Part shown: in pieces, positions 54,713 to 63,333 of the stretch
How the letters are laid out: each line of letters begins with the position of its first letter
Numbering within the stretch: position 1 is the stretch's first letter
DNA from: Bacteroidales bacterium
GTDB taxonomy: Bacteria; Bacteroidota; Bacteroidia; Bacteroidales; VadinHA17
Assembly (NCBI GenBank): GCA_003141895.1
Contig: PLNT01000007.1
Coordinates: 163,783 to 227,782 of the forward strand
DNA: 64,000 nucleotides
Direction of reading: 5' to 3'
Notes under the pieces: generated by a model
What the model was told of the DNA's origin: nothing
What the model saw: only the letters and a program-made list of their open reading frames with translations
Database searches by the model: none
Made by a program: the position numbers and the translations under genes

Positions 54713-57439
54713 ATGTCAAACGTTAAAAGAGTTTACTCCTTTGGAAAGAAAACTGCAGAGGGTAAAACAGACATGAAGAACCTTCTTGGAGGAAAAGGCG
54801 CTAATCTTGCAGAAATGTGTCTATTAGGGTTACCAGTTCCTGCCGGTTTTACTATTACTACAGAAGCTTGCAATGAGTATTACAAAAACAATTGTACGCT
54901 TCCGAAAGATCTTATGCCTGAAGTTTGGGCTGCAATGAAAAAGACTGAAGAGACAATGAATATGAAATATGGTGATGCTCAGAACGCATTACTTGTCTCA
55001 TGTCGTTCAGGTGCCCGTAGTTCAATGCCCGGAATGATGGATACAGTTCTTAATATCGGTCTATGCTCGGCAACGATTCCGGGTTTTCTTAAAAAGACAA
55101 ATAATCCCCGTTTTGTGTGGGATTCATATCGTCGTCTCATTATGATGTATGCCGATGTGGTTATGGAAAAGGCAGAAGGAATTGATCTTGGAGAAGGAAA
55201 AGGAATCCGTAAACAGCTTGATGAGAAACTTGATGAATTTAAGAAACAGAAGGGTTATAAATCTGATACTGAAATAACAGCAGATGAGTTAAAAGTTCTC
55301 TCCGAAGAATTCAAAAAAATAGTGAAAAATGCTCTTGGTAAACCTTTCCCTGATGATGCAAAAGAACAACTCGAAGGCAGTATTAAAGCTGTTTTCAAGA
55401 GCTGGAATGGTAAAAAAGCTGTTTCATACCGCCGTATAGAAGGTATTCCTGATGACTGGGGTACAGCTGTTAACGTACAGGCAATGGTATTCGGCAATAT
55501 GGGTGACACATCTGCTACAGGTGTTGCATTTACGCGTAACCCTGCAACCGGTGAAAACCTGTTTTATGGTGAATGGCTCGTAAACGCCCAGGGAGAAGAT
55601 GTTGTAGCAGGTATCCGCACACCTAGTCCCCTGAATGATGATACAAAGAATGATCAGAACAAGCATCTTCATAGTATGCAGGAAGCAATGCCAGGTACTT
55701 ATAAAGAACTTTGGGATATCCGTAATATACTCGAGAAATCGTTCCACGATATGCTTGATATAGAATTTACTATTCAGGAAGGCACTCTTTATATGCTGCA
55801 GTGCAGAACCGGAAAGAGAACAGGAACAGCTGCTCTCAATATGGCAATGGACATGCTTCATGAAAAACTTATCGACGAAAAAACAGTTGTGATGCGTGTT
55901 GATCCTGCACAGCTTGATGAACTTCTGCATCCTATTTGTGATCCGACAGCTGAAAAGAAAGTAACCCCGATAGTTAAAGGATTACCTGCAGGTCCGGGAG
56001 CTGCAGTCGGAAAAGTAGTTTTCACTGCTGAAGATGCAGTTGCATGGCAACGCAAGGGTGAAAAAATCATTCTTGTTCGTGAAGAAACCAACCCTGAAGA
56101 CGTTGAAGGGATGCGCGCTGCAACAGGTATTCTGACAGCACGTGGAGGTATGACATCTCACGCTGCTCTTGTTGCACGTGGTTGGGGAAAATGCTGTATA
56201 GTAGGTGCAGGTGCTCTCCATGTTGATGCTGCAAAGAAGATTGTTAAAATTACCGGATCAGATATAGTTCTTAAAGAGGGCGATACAATTACCCTTAACG
56301 GAACAAAAGGAGCTGCTTATACAGGCGCCATTACACTTATGGATGCAACTGAGAATCCGCGTTTTAAAGAGTTCATGACTATCGTTGACAAATATCGTAA
56401 GATGGGTGTCCGCACAAATGCTGAAACTCCTGAGGATGCCATTACAGCTCGTAATTATGGTGCAGAGGGTATCGGCCTATTCCGTACAGAACACATGTTT
56501 TATGGCAAAGGTTCAGAGAAACCTTTATTCCTGCTTCGCAAAATGATCCTTAGTGCTAATGAAACTGAACGCCGTAAAGCTCTTGATGAACTATTTGCAT
56601 TTGTTAAAAAGGATATGAAAGAGACTATGCATGCGATGGACGGATTACCTGTAACATTCAGATTACTCGATCCTCCTCTTCATGAATTTGTCCCGCAGGG
56701 AGCTGAAAAACAGGAAGAGCTTGCTAAAGCCCTTGGTATTAAGAAAGAAGATGTTGCAAAACGCGGGGAAGCATTACATGAATCAAACCCGATGATGGGA
56801 CACCGTGGTGTTCGTCTTGGTATTACTTATCCGGAAGTAACTGAGATGCAGATACGCGCTATGTTTGAGTCATCAGTAGAACTCATCAAAGAAGGAAAGA
56901 AACCTTACCCTGAATTAATGGTACCGGTTACCTGCGAGGTTGGAGAACTTGATTATACTAAAAAAGTATTTGACAAAGTATATGCTGAGGTATGCAAAAA
57001 ATTCGGAGTAAAAGAGATCTCATGCAAATATGGAACAATGATTGAAATTCCTCGTGCATGTCTTCTCGCCGATCGTATGGCAAAGAGTGCTGAGTTCTTC
57101 TCATTCGGAACAAACGACCTGACACAGATGACATTTGGGTTCAGTCGCGATGATACAGGCGGCTTCCTTCACGATTATCTTGACAAGAAGATTCTTGCCT
57201 CTGACCCGTTCCAGACAATAGATCAGGATGGAGTTGGCCAGTTAATCAAGATGGCTGTTGAAAAAGGACGTGCAACCAGACCCGAACTTAAAGTAGGTAT
57301 CTGTGGGGAACAGGGCGGTGATCCTGCTTCAGTTGAATTCTGTTTCAAAGCAGGTTTAACTTATGTAAGCTGTTCACCATTCAGAGTTCCGATAGCCCGT
57401 CTGGCAGCTGCCCAGGCTTCTATAAAATTTGGTAAATAA
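54713..57439 (+). CDS. ppdK: Pyruvate, phosphate dikinase
   Basis: Reversible PEP + AMP + PPi to pyruvate + ATP + Pi. 908 residues, typical. The N-terminal ATP-grasp domain (about 1-340) begins with GKKTAEGKTDMKNLLGGKGANLAEM. The central swivelling domain has phospho-His H483 in GGMTSHAALVARGWGK. The C-terminal PEP-binding barrel includes GIGLFRTEHMF, GHRGVRLGITYPE and FSFGTNDLTQMTFGFSRDD. Common in anaerobic Bacteroidetes for PPi-linked glycolysis or gluconeogenesis. Monocistronic by layout: a promoter element is upstream and a strong terminator follows at 57462. Confidence 0.97.
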   Translation: MSNVKRVYSFGKKTAEGKTDMKNLLGGKGANLAEMCLLGLPVPAGFTITTEACNEYYKNNCTLPKDLMPEVWAAMKKTEETMNMKYGDAQNALLVSCRSGARSSMPGMMDTVLNIGLCSATIPGFLKKTNNPRFVWDSYRRLIMMYADVVMEKAEGIDLGEGKGIRKQLDEKLDEFKKQKGYKSDTEITADELKVLSEEFKKIVKNALGKPFPDDAKEQLEGSIKAVFKSWNGKKAVSYRRIEGIPDDWGTAVNVQAMVFGNMGDTSATGVAFTRNPATGENLFYGEWLVNAQGEDVVAGIRTPSPLNDDTKNDQNKHLHSMQEAMPGTYKELWDIRNILEKSFHDMLDIEFTIQEGTLYMLQCRTGKRTGTAALNMAMDMLHEKLIDEKTVVMRVDPAQLDELLHPICDPTAEKKVTPIVKGLPAGPGAAVGKVVFTAEDAVAWQRKGEKIILVREETNPEDVEGMRAATGILTARGGMTSHAALVARGWGKCCIVGAGALHVDAAKKIVKITGSDIVLKEGDTITLNGTKGAAYTGAITLMDATENPRFKEFMTIVDKYRKMGVRTNAETPEDAITARNYGAEGIGLFRTEHMFYGKGSEKPLFLLRKMILSANETERRKALDELFAFVKKDMKETMHAMDGLPVTFRLLDPPLHEFVPQGAEKQEELAKALGIKKEDVAKRGEALHESNPMMGHRGVRLGITYPEVTEMQIRAMFESSVELIKEGKKPYPELMVPVTCEVGELDYTKKVFDKVYAEVCKKFGVKEISCKYGTMIEIPRACLLADRMAKSAEFFSFGTNDLTQMTFGFSRDDTGGFLHDYLDKKILASDPFQTIDQDGVGQLIKMAVEKGRATRPELKVGICGEQGGDPASVEFCFKAGLTYVSCSPFRVPIARLAAAQASIKFGK

Positions 57440-57461
57440 TCCTATATACCAGTTGAATATT

Positions 57462-57493
57462 AAAAGGGACATGCGGAAGCGTGTCCCTTTTTT
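57462..57493 (+). terminator. Intrinsic terminator of ppdK
   Basis: 13-pair stem (57462-57474 with 57479-57491) capped by a GGAA tetraloop (57475-57478) and followed by a T run. A second, weaker GAGGCTG/CAGCCTC hairpin follows at 57502-57526. Confidence 0.92.
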
Positions 57494-57713
57494 CATAGAA
57501 AGAGGCTGCCCTTTTGAGACAGCCTCACTTCCTTCTTTTCATGGAGATTGATCTGACCTGGTAACAAATTCGTAAACCACTGACAAACATATGACCCTTC
57601 TAATGTGTTCTACCCTATTGACAGCCCGATATATATTTAAAAAAATGAGCTATCTTTCGGACTCATTTTTGCTAATACTTTACTAATTAGGAACTTCGTA
57701 ACTATTTTTGAAA

Positions 57714-59333
57714 ATGATTGATCCCCGGGAATTAACGGATTATGGCATTCTCGATACCAAAGAGATTATGTATAATCCATCATATAACTTACTGTTTGCA
57801 GAGGAGACAAAGCCCGGTCTGGATTCAAATGAAAAGGGTTTTATAACCAAAAGTGGTGCTGTCGCTATTGACACCGGTGTTTTTACAGGTCGTTCTCCGA
57901 AAGACAAATATGTAGTGGTTGATGACAAGAGCCGTAATACAGTCTGGTGGAGATCAGAAACTGGAAAAACTTCCGATAATAAACCTATATCACCTGATAT
58001 TTGGAATCATTGCAAGAATATTTCTCTGAAACAGTTATCAGGCAAAAGACTTTTTGTAGTTGACTGTTATTGCGGTACAAATAAAAATACCCGGCTGAGT
58101 GTCAGGTTTATTCTCGAAGTAGCATGGCAGGCGCACTTTGTGAAAAATATGTTTATCAGACCCGAACCGGAAGAACTTGAGAATTTCAAACCCGATTTTG
58201 TTGTACTTAATGCGTCAAGAGCCAAAAATCCCGACTGGAAAGAACAGGGTCTCCATTCCGAAAACTATGTCTTTTTTAATCTGACAGAGGGAATGTTGAT
58301 AATAGGAGGAACATGGTATGGCGGAGAAATGAAAAAAGGAATCTTCTCGGTAATGAATTATTATCTGCCACTAAGCGGAGTAGCATCAATGCACTGCTCA
58401 GCGAATGTTGGTAAAAAAGGTGACACGGCCATATTCTTCGGCCTGTCAGGAACCGGAAAGACAACTCTTTCGGTTGACCCGGAAAGAGCGCTCATTGGAG
58501 ACGATGAACATGGATGGGATGATGAGGGTGTATTCAATTTTGAGGGTGGCTGTTATGCCAAGTGCTTCAAATTAAGCAAAAAAAATGAACCGGATATTTA
58601 TAATGCAATACGTCGTGACGCTCTTCTTGAGAACCTTGTAATTCTTTCCGATGGCACCATTGATTTCAACAACAATTCAAAGACTGAAAACACCCGGGTT
58701 TCCTATCCTATTTATCATATTAAAAATATTGTAAAACCTGTTTCAAAAGCCGGACCAGCAAAAAAAGTTATTTTCCTTACTGCTGATGCATTCGGTGTAT
58801 TACCTCCCGTAAGCAGGCTAACTGAAGATCAGACCAGATACTATTTTCTGAGTGGGTACACCGCCAAGGTTGCCGGTACGGAAAGAGGTATTCTTGAACC
58901 TGTCCCATCATTCTCAGCATGCTTCGGAGCAACATTCCTGATGCTCGATCCTATCATTTATGCGAATGAGCTTACCAGGAAAATGAAAATGAACAACGCT
59001 GAAGCCTGGCTCGTAAATACCGGATGGATGGGTGGTCCATACGGTACCGGAACCAGGATTGAATTATCTCACACACGGCAGATTGTAAATGCGATACTTA
59101 ACAACACAATCTCAGATTGTGAATATATTACCCTCCCCATTTTCAATTTAAATATTCCAGTTATTGTCGATGGAGTTGATCCTGATATCCTTGATCCTTC
59201 AAAAACTTGGGAATCGCAAACAAGGTGGAGAGTTGCAGCAACCGATCTCGCTTTAAAGTTCATAAGTAATTTCAGTAAATTCACATCTAATCCGGAGTCA
59301 GCTAAACTGGTAAATTCCGGTCCAATATACTAA
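57714..59333 (+). CDS. pckA: Phosphoenolpyruvate carboxykinase (ATP)
   Basis: Oxaloacetate + ATP to PEP + CO2 + ADP, reversible in fermenters. 539 residues from ATG 57714; a TTG at 57708 would add two residues. Motifs: [37 protein letters not shown], the kinase-1a P-loop [15 protein letters not shown] and the metal-binding [24 protein letters not shown]. Then come [17 protein letters not shown] and the adenine-binding [14 protein letters not shown]. The ATP-type enzyme is usual where PEP carboxylation feeds succinate formation. The 275-base gap upstream holds the ppdK terminator and the extra hairpin. Confidence 0.96.
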   Translation: MIDPRELTDYGILDTKEIMYNPSYNLLFAEETKPGLDSNEKGFITKSGAVAIDTGVFTGRSPKDKYVVVDDKSRNTVWWRSETGKTSDNKPISPDIWNHCKNISLKQLSGKRLFVVDCYCGTNKNTRLSVRFILEVAWQAHFVKNMFIRPEPEELENFKPDFVVLNASRAKNPDWKEQGLHSENYVFFNLTEGMLIIGGTWYGGEMKKGIFSVMNYYLPLSGVASMHCSANVGKKGDTAIFFGLSGTGKTTLSVDPERALIGDDEHGWDDEGVFNFEGGCYAKCFKLSKKNEPDIYNAIRRDALLENLVILSDGTIDFNNNSKTENTRVSYPIYHIKNIVKPVSKAGPAKKVIFLTADAFGVLPPVSRLTEDQTRYYFLSGYTAKVAGTERGILEPVPSFSACFGATFLMLDPIIYANELTRKMKMNNAEAWLVNTGWMGGPYGTGTRIELSHTRQIVNAILNNTISDCEYITLPIFNLNIPVIVDGVDPDILDPSKTWESQTRWRVAATDLALKFISNFSKFTSNPESAKLVNSGPIY

Positions 59334-59357
59334 AAGCATGTGGCTGGATTAAATTGT

Positions 59358-59365
59358 TATATTTG
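59358..59365 (+). promoter_or_regulatory. Bacteroidetes -7 promoter element (TATATTTG) before plsY
   Basis: TAnnTTTG match ending 20 bases before the plsY ATG, in the 52-base gap after pckA. Confidence 0.42.
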
Positions 59366-59385
59366 CTTCCAGAAATTTTTAAAGC

Positions 59386-60033
59386 ATGAATATTTTTAAT
59401 GCTGTTCTTGCAGGGTTACTGGCTTATATGCTTGGTTCAATACCTTCGGCAATTTGGATCGGAAAACGGTTTCACAACATTGATGTAAGGGAACATGGTA
59501 GTGGAAATGCAGGAGCTACAAATGTTATAAGAGTCCTTGGATGGAAGACCGGCATTCCTGTGCTTCTGATTGATATTGCCAAAGGCTGGCTTGCAGCCAT
59601 GCTCCCTGTTTTCCTGCATCTCGCGGATAAAAACACTGCTCTTCTGACCAACATTCAGATTTTTGCCGGCATTATAGCTATACTGGGTCATATATTCCCT
59701 GTTTTTGCAGGATTCAGAGGTGGAAAAGGTGTCGCTACTGTTTTTGGTGTTTTTCTTGCAATTCAACCTTTGCTGACTATCAGCTCAATTGGAGTTTTTC
59801 TGGCAGTGCTGTTTATAACCGGAATTGTCTCAATCTCATCTATAATTGCCGGGATCTCATTCCCGGTTTTTCTCTTTTTATTTTTCAATACACCCTCTCT
59901 CCTCTTCAAAATATTTGCGATTATTGCAGGAACAGCATTGATTGTTACTCATAGAAAAAATATAGAGAGAATATTGAGAGGAGAAGAGACCAAACTGTTA
60001 AAGTTTAGTCGTAAGGGGCCCAATGTCCATTAA
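59386..60033 (+). CDS. plsY: Acyl-phosphate:glycerol-3-phosphate acyltransferase
   Basis: Integral membrane enzyme that makes 1-acyl-glycerol-3-phosphate from acyl-phosphate, the first step of phospholipid synthesis. 215 residues with about five to seven hydrophobic segments. The three conserved loops are visible: YMLGSIPSAIWIGK, HGSGNAGATNVIRVLGWK and FAGFRGGKGVATVFGVF. A C-terminal HRKNIERILRGEETKL completes the family pattern. Convergent with the HtpX-like gene. Confidence 0.95.
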   Translation: MNIFNAVLAGLLAYMLGSIPSAIWIGKRFHNIDVREHGSGNAGATNVIRVLGWKTGIPVLLIDIAKGWLAAMLPVFLHLADKNTALLTNIQIFAGIIAILGHIFPVFAGFRGGKGVATVFGVFLAIQPLLTISSIGVFLAVLFITGIVSISSIIAGISFPVFLFLFFNTPSLLFKIFAIIAGTALIVTHRKNIERILRGEETKLLKFSRKGPNVH

Positions 60034-60063
60034 AGTGGAATAATTCTCTTCATTTTAGCTTGG

Positions 60064-60104
60064 CCCCTCTGCTCAGGGGACGGGCCGCGAAGCGGCCAGG
60101 GGGT
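60064..60104. repeat. GC-rich two-hairpin repeat, copy 5
   Basis: Hairpin 1 is CCCCT/AGGGG (60064-60068 with 60075-60079). Hairpin 2 is GGCCGC-GAA-GCGGCC (60083-60097), then AGGGGGT. The last T is also part of the stop codon of the minus-strand HtpX-like gene. Lies between convergent genes. Confidence 0.75.
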
Positions 60105-61045
60105 CAGAATTGTTCCAGTATCTGTATTCTTTTATTGAGTGGAGGATGTGTTGCAAACATCGAAGAAATTGCAAATGATTTTTTCCCGGGTATGTCTTGA
60201 GGATTTTCAATAAAAAGCTGTGCAACATCTTTTCTTTTTACTGCTTCGATTGTCGGATCTACAGATATTTTTCTTAGTGCTGAAGCAAGCGCCAGAGGAT
60301 GGTGAGTCAGTTCAGCTGACCCGGCATCGGCAAGGTATTCGCGTTTTCTTGATAATGCAAACCTGAAAAGAGATGAGATAAGTAAACCGACAAGTGCTAA
60401 TAAAAGAGCAATTATTATTGCTGCACTTCCATCCTTCTTACCCCTTCCGATCCTTCCAAATTGCATTGATCTGAATATTGCCTGGGATACAAACGCAAAA
60501 ATTCCCACGAAAATAATTGATATTATTAGCAACCTTACATCGCGGTTTCTTATGTGAGTCAGTTCATGTGCAATAACAGCTTCAAGTTCCTCATCATTAA
60601 GCTTATCAATTATGCCTTTTGATAATGAAATTGAGAATGTTTTTGAATTAAGACCGCTGGCAAATGCATTCAGTGAATCATCGGGAATGATGTTTATTTG
60701 TGGAGTAGTCATCCCTGTTGAAATGCACAGATTTTCAACAAGATTATAGACCCTTTTGTTTTCATTCCTTGAAAGTGGTTTTGAATCGGTTGCCGAGTTG
60801 ATCATCGCAGAATGAGAAAACCACGCTACAGTAAACCATATCATTACCCCTATTATAATAAAAGGAACTATCACCAGGAAGCTATGGTTGACCTGGTAGA
60901 TTGACCATTGCTGGTCCGACTTCAGTGAAAGGAAAAAGAAGAAGAGCCATGTAAGCACGAAAAAAATTACGGGAAACATTACCAGTATCAGCACTGAATT
61001 GGTATTGTTTCTCCAAATCTGGCTCTGCAAACCAAAATACTTCAT
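60104..61045 (-). CDS. M48 family membrane metalloprotease (HtpX-like)
   Basis: 313-residue inner-membrane zinc protease. Two N-terminal helices (about 15-40 and 55-75), then the catalytic region with VIAHELTHIRNRDVRL (HExxH) and a third ligand Glu in SRKREYLADAGSAELT. Two further helices lie between them (about 160-215). The C-terminal FATHPPLNKRIQILEQF is the M48 signature. HtpX-type enzymes degrade misfolded membrane proteins. lemA ends 4 bases upstream on the same strand; this LemA-M48 pairing is common in bacteria. The stop codon touches a GC-rich repeat. Confidence 0.93.
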   Translation of the reverse strand: MKYFGLQSQIWRNNTNSVLILVMFPVIFFVLTWLFFFFLSLKSDQQWSIYQVNHSFLVIVPFIIIGVMIWFTVAWFSHSAMINSATDSKPLSRNENKRVYNLVENLCISTGMTTPQINIIPDDSLNAFASGLNSKTFSISLSKGIIDKLNDEELEAVIAHELTHIRNRDVRLLIISIIFVGIFAFVSQAIFRSMQFGRIGRGKKDGSAAIIIALLLALVGLLISSLFRFALSRKREYLADAGSAELTHHPLALASALRKISVDPTIEAVKRKDVAQLFIENPQDIPGKKSFAISSMFATHPPLNKRIQILEQF

Positions 61046-61049
61046 ACTG

Positions 61050-61610
61050 TCAGAACTGGATTTTAGGCGGTTGCTCGGCTTCGGCCCTTTGAGTTCCTAA
61101 TTCAAACATCGGTTCACGTTTGAAATTAAACAATGTGGCAACCAGGTTTGATGGAAACAGTTCAGTTGAAACATTGTATTCCTTGGTAGCTGAATTAAAG
61201 AATCTCCGTGCTGCAGCTATCTTGTTTTCAATATCTGCAATCTCGTTCTGAAGTTCCATAAAGTTCTGGCTGGCTTTCAGATCAGGATATGCTTCGACAG
61301 ATACTTTCAACCCCTCGAGCGCGGTTGACAACCTGGTTTCCGCTGCAATTTTTTCATTTATTGATGTCGCCTTGATAGCATTGGAACGAGCTTCGGTAAT
61401 CTCAGTTAAAACTCCACGCTCATGTCCCATATAACCTTTAACTGAATCGACGAGCTGAGGTATAAGATCATGCCTTTGTTTCAGCTGTACATCAATGTCA
61501 GCAAATGCCTGTTCCCTATTATTTCTAAGCCTGATAAGCCTGTTATAAATAGACACGAATATCAGGACAACAAGAACGATAATAGCCAGAAAGAGTAGTA
61601 CAATTACCAT
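61050..61610 (-). CDS. LemA family protein
   Basis: 186 residues. One N-terminal membrane anchor (VIVLLFLAIIVLVVLIFVSIYN) precedes the family motif YNRLIRLRNNREQAFADIDVQLKQRHDLIPQLV and a long helical domain (YPDLKASQNFMELQNEIADIENKIAAARRFFNSATKEYN). The C-terminus points outwards or towards the membrane surface. Function is not settled; LemA proteins often sit with M48 peptidases, as here (4-base gap). Confidence 0.94.
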   Translation of the reverse strand: MVIVLLFLAIIVLVVLIFVSIYNRLIRLRNNREQAFADIDVQLKQRHDLIPQLVDSVKGYMGHERGVLTEITEARSNAIKATSINEKIAAETRLSTALEGLKVSVEAYPDLKASQNFMELQNEIADIENKIAAARRFFNSATKEYNVSTELFPSNLVATLFNFKREPMFELGTQRAEAEQPPKIQF

Positions 61611-61759
61611 GTTTGTATTATTTTAAATTAATTTTTATCCAACCGCTTCAAGTAGATTATATTTAAGAATAAAGATAGTTATATTTACAATAATTATCCT
61701 GAGTACTTATATCAATTTATCTGGTAACTCTATTTCTAATTTTATCAAAATAAACTGTC

Positions 61760-62338
61760 ATGGAAAAAAGTTTGAAAGGAACTAAAACAGAAAAAAATCT
61801 GCTGAAGGCTTTTGCCGGAGAATCACAGGCTAAGAACAGGTACGAGTTTGCTGCCAAGGTTGCAAAAGAAGAAGGTTTTGAACAGATTTCAGGGATCTTT
61901 ATGGCTACTGCTTTACAGGAACAACAACACGCTAAAAGATTTTTCAGATTTCTTGAAGGTGGAATGGTTGAAATTACGGCATCATACCCTGCAGGCAAAA
62001 CAGGTACTACAAAAGATAATCTCTATGCAGCCGCTGAAGGTGAACATGAAGAATGGAGTGACCTCTATCCTTCTTTTGCACTTGTAGCAGAAGAAGAAGG
62101 TTTTAAGAACGTTGCCGCAGCATTTAAGGCTATTACGGTCGCTGAGAAGACTCATGAAGAAAGATACAGAAAACTGCTCGCAAACGTCATGCAGGATAGA
62201 GTATTCCAACGTGATGAAAAAGTATTCTGGTACTGCAGGAAATGCGGTTACATTCATTTTGGTACCAAACCTCTTAAAAATTGTCCTGCATGTCTTCATC
62301 CTGAAGCTTATTTTGAACTGCTACCAAATAATTATTAA
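61760..62338 (+). CDS. rbr: Rubrerythrin
   Basis: Non-haem diiron peroxidase of anaerobes. 192 residues. The N-terminal ferritin-like four-helix domain carries Glu/His ligands in FAGESQAKNRYEFAAKVAKEE, ALQEQQHAKRFFRFLEGG, EHEEWSDLYPSFALVAEEEG and AEKTHEERYRKLL. The C-terminal rubredoxin-like domain has YCRKCGYIHFG and NCPACLHPEAYFE. It reduces H2O2 with electrons usually passed from rubredoxin; a rubredoxin gene is at 19936-20097. Nitroreductase follows after 2 bases. Confidence 0.96.
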   Translation: MEKSLKGTKTEKNLLKAFAGESQAKNRYEFAAKVAKEEGFEQISGIFMATALQEQQHAKRFFRFLEGGMVEITASYPAGKTGTTKDNLYAAAEGEHEEWSDLYPSFALVAEEEGFKNVAAAFKAITVAEKTHEERYRKLLANVMQDRVFQRDEKVFWYCRKCGYIHFGTKPLKNCPACLHPEAYFELLPNNY

Positions 62339-62340
62339 TA

Positions 62341-62892
62341 ATGTTTGATTGTAAAGAAATCCTGAGTCTTATTATCAGTCGTCAGAGCGACAGAAAATAT
62401 AGTGACAAAGAAATTGAGAAAGAGAAACTCGGAAGGATAATTGAGGCAGGAAGGATGGCTCCTTCTGCTTGTAATGCCCAGCCCTGGAAATTTATAGTTG
62501 TAACAGAACCCGAACTTATTGCTAAGGTTGCTGAAGCCGCATCTGCTAAACTTATAGGCATGAATAGTTTTGTCGGACAGGCTCAGTCAATTATTGTTGT
62601 AGTAAGAGAAAAACCCAATCTTTCATCAAAAGTCGGTGCTACCATAAAAAATAAAGATTACTCTCTGATTGATATAGGTATAGCCACTGAAAACATTTGT
62701 ATCCAGGCCAAAGCCGAAGGTATCGGATCGTGTATTATAGGCTGGTTTGATGAAAGCGAAATAAGAAGGCTGCTGTCAATACCAAAGTCAAAAAGAGTTG
62801 AATTGTTAATCACATTAGGGTATTCATTGAGTGATCAGAGGGAGAAAAGGAGAAAACCGGCAGAAGAGGTGGTATCGTATAATAAGTACTGA
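62341..62892 (+). CDS. Nitroreductase family flavoprotein
   Basis: 183-residue FMN-dependent oxidoreductase. The FMN phosphate-binding start SRQSDRKYSDKEIEKEKL and APSACNAQPWKF are family signatures. The middle IDIGIATENICIQAKAEGIGSCIIGWF segment packs on the flavin. Likely a NAD(P)H-dependent reductase of nitro compounds, quinones or enones; the substrate cannot be read from sequence. It starts 2 bases after rubrerythrin and is probably part of an oxidative-stress operon. Confidence 0.92.
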   Translation: MFDCKEILSLIISRQSDRKYSDKEIEKEKLGRIIEAGRMAPSACNAQPWKFIVVTEPELIAKVAEAASAKLIGMNSFVGQAQSIIVVVREKPNLSSKVGATIKNKDYSLIDIGIATENICIQAKAEGIGSCIIGWFDESEIRRLLSIPKSKRVELLITLGYSLSDQREKRRKPAEEVVSYNKY

Positions 62893-62897
62893 ACTCA

Positions 62898-63080
62898 GTG
62901 AAATACCAACTTTCAAAAATAGAAAAGATATATCCGATTGAGCCGCCGTGCAAGAAGACTATGTATAGAACTAAGTCCGATGCTCAGGAGGCAATTAAAT
63001 ATGTTAATGAAAACCGGAGGATAGAATTAAGTGCATATCAATGCGAAATATGTGGCTTCTGGCATTTGACATCTAAATAA
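62898..63080 (+). CDS. Small zinc-ribbon-like protein of unknown function
   Basis: 60 residues, GTG start 5 bases after the nitroreductase stop. One cysteine near residue 18 (EPPCKKTMYRTKSDAQEAI) and a C-terminal YQCEICGFWHLTSK with CxxC plus His give a possible Cys/His metal site. Similar small Cys/His proteins with a WHLT end occur in bacteria and phages, but no function is known to me. Position suggests it is the third gene of the rubrerythrin operon. Confidence 0.7.
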   Translation: MKYQLSKIEKIYPIEPPCKKTMYRTKSDAQEAIKYVNENRRIELSAYQCEICGFWHLTSK

Positions 63081-63110
63081 ACCGTTTGAGCTATAGTCTT
63101 TCTTAATTTT

Positions 63111-63296
63111 TTACCCCCTTTCATTTTCCCTCAAGGGAGGGCCAAGCGTATGAAAATTGCCTTGTAGGCAATTTTAGCGAAGGCGCCAGACTGCCGCGTT
63201 AGCCACCTCTCATACTGGCCCCTCCCTAAAATTAGCCAAAGGGCTAATTTCTTAACGGCCGGTCCCCCCCTTGGGGGAAGGTTGGGAAGGGGGTAA
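63111..63296. repeat. Nested inverted-repeat element
   Basis: The outer ends TTACCCCCTT (63111-63120) and AAGGGGGTAA (63287-63296) are exact inverted copies. Inside, AGGGAGGGCCA...GTATGA (about 63134-63153) is answered by TCATAC...TGGCCCCTCCCT (63210-63227). Two perfect 9-base hairpins (63153-63161 with 63167-63175, and 63229-63237 with 63242-63250) fill part of the interior. It occupies most of the 253-base gap between the convergent small zinc-ribbon gene and the aminotransferase gene. No ORF inside. Confidence 0.75.
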
Positions 63297-63333
63297 TCAA
63301 CCTAAAGAACCACTGATATAATCAGAGAAGAAA

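Noticed and set aside
55424-55930. 168-codon minus-strand open frame inside ppdK
   Set aside because: Antisense shadow of a highly conserved gene; Cys/His-rich composition is what reverse frames of such genes give.
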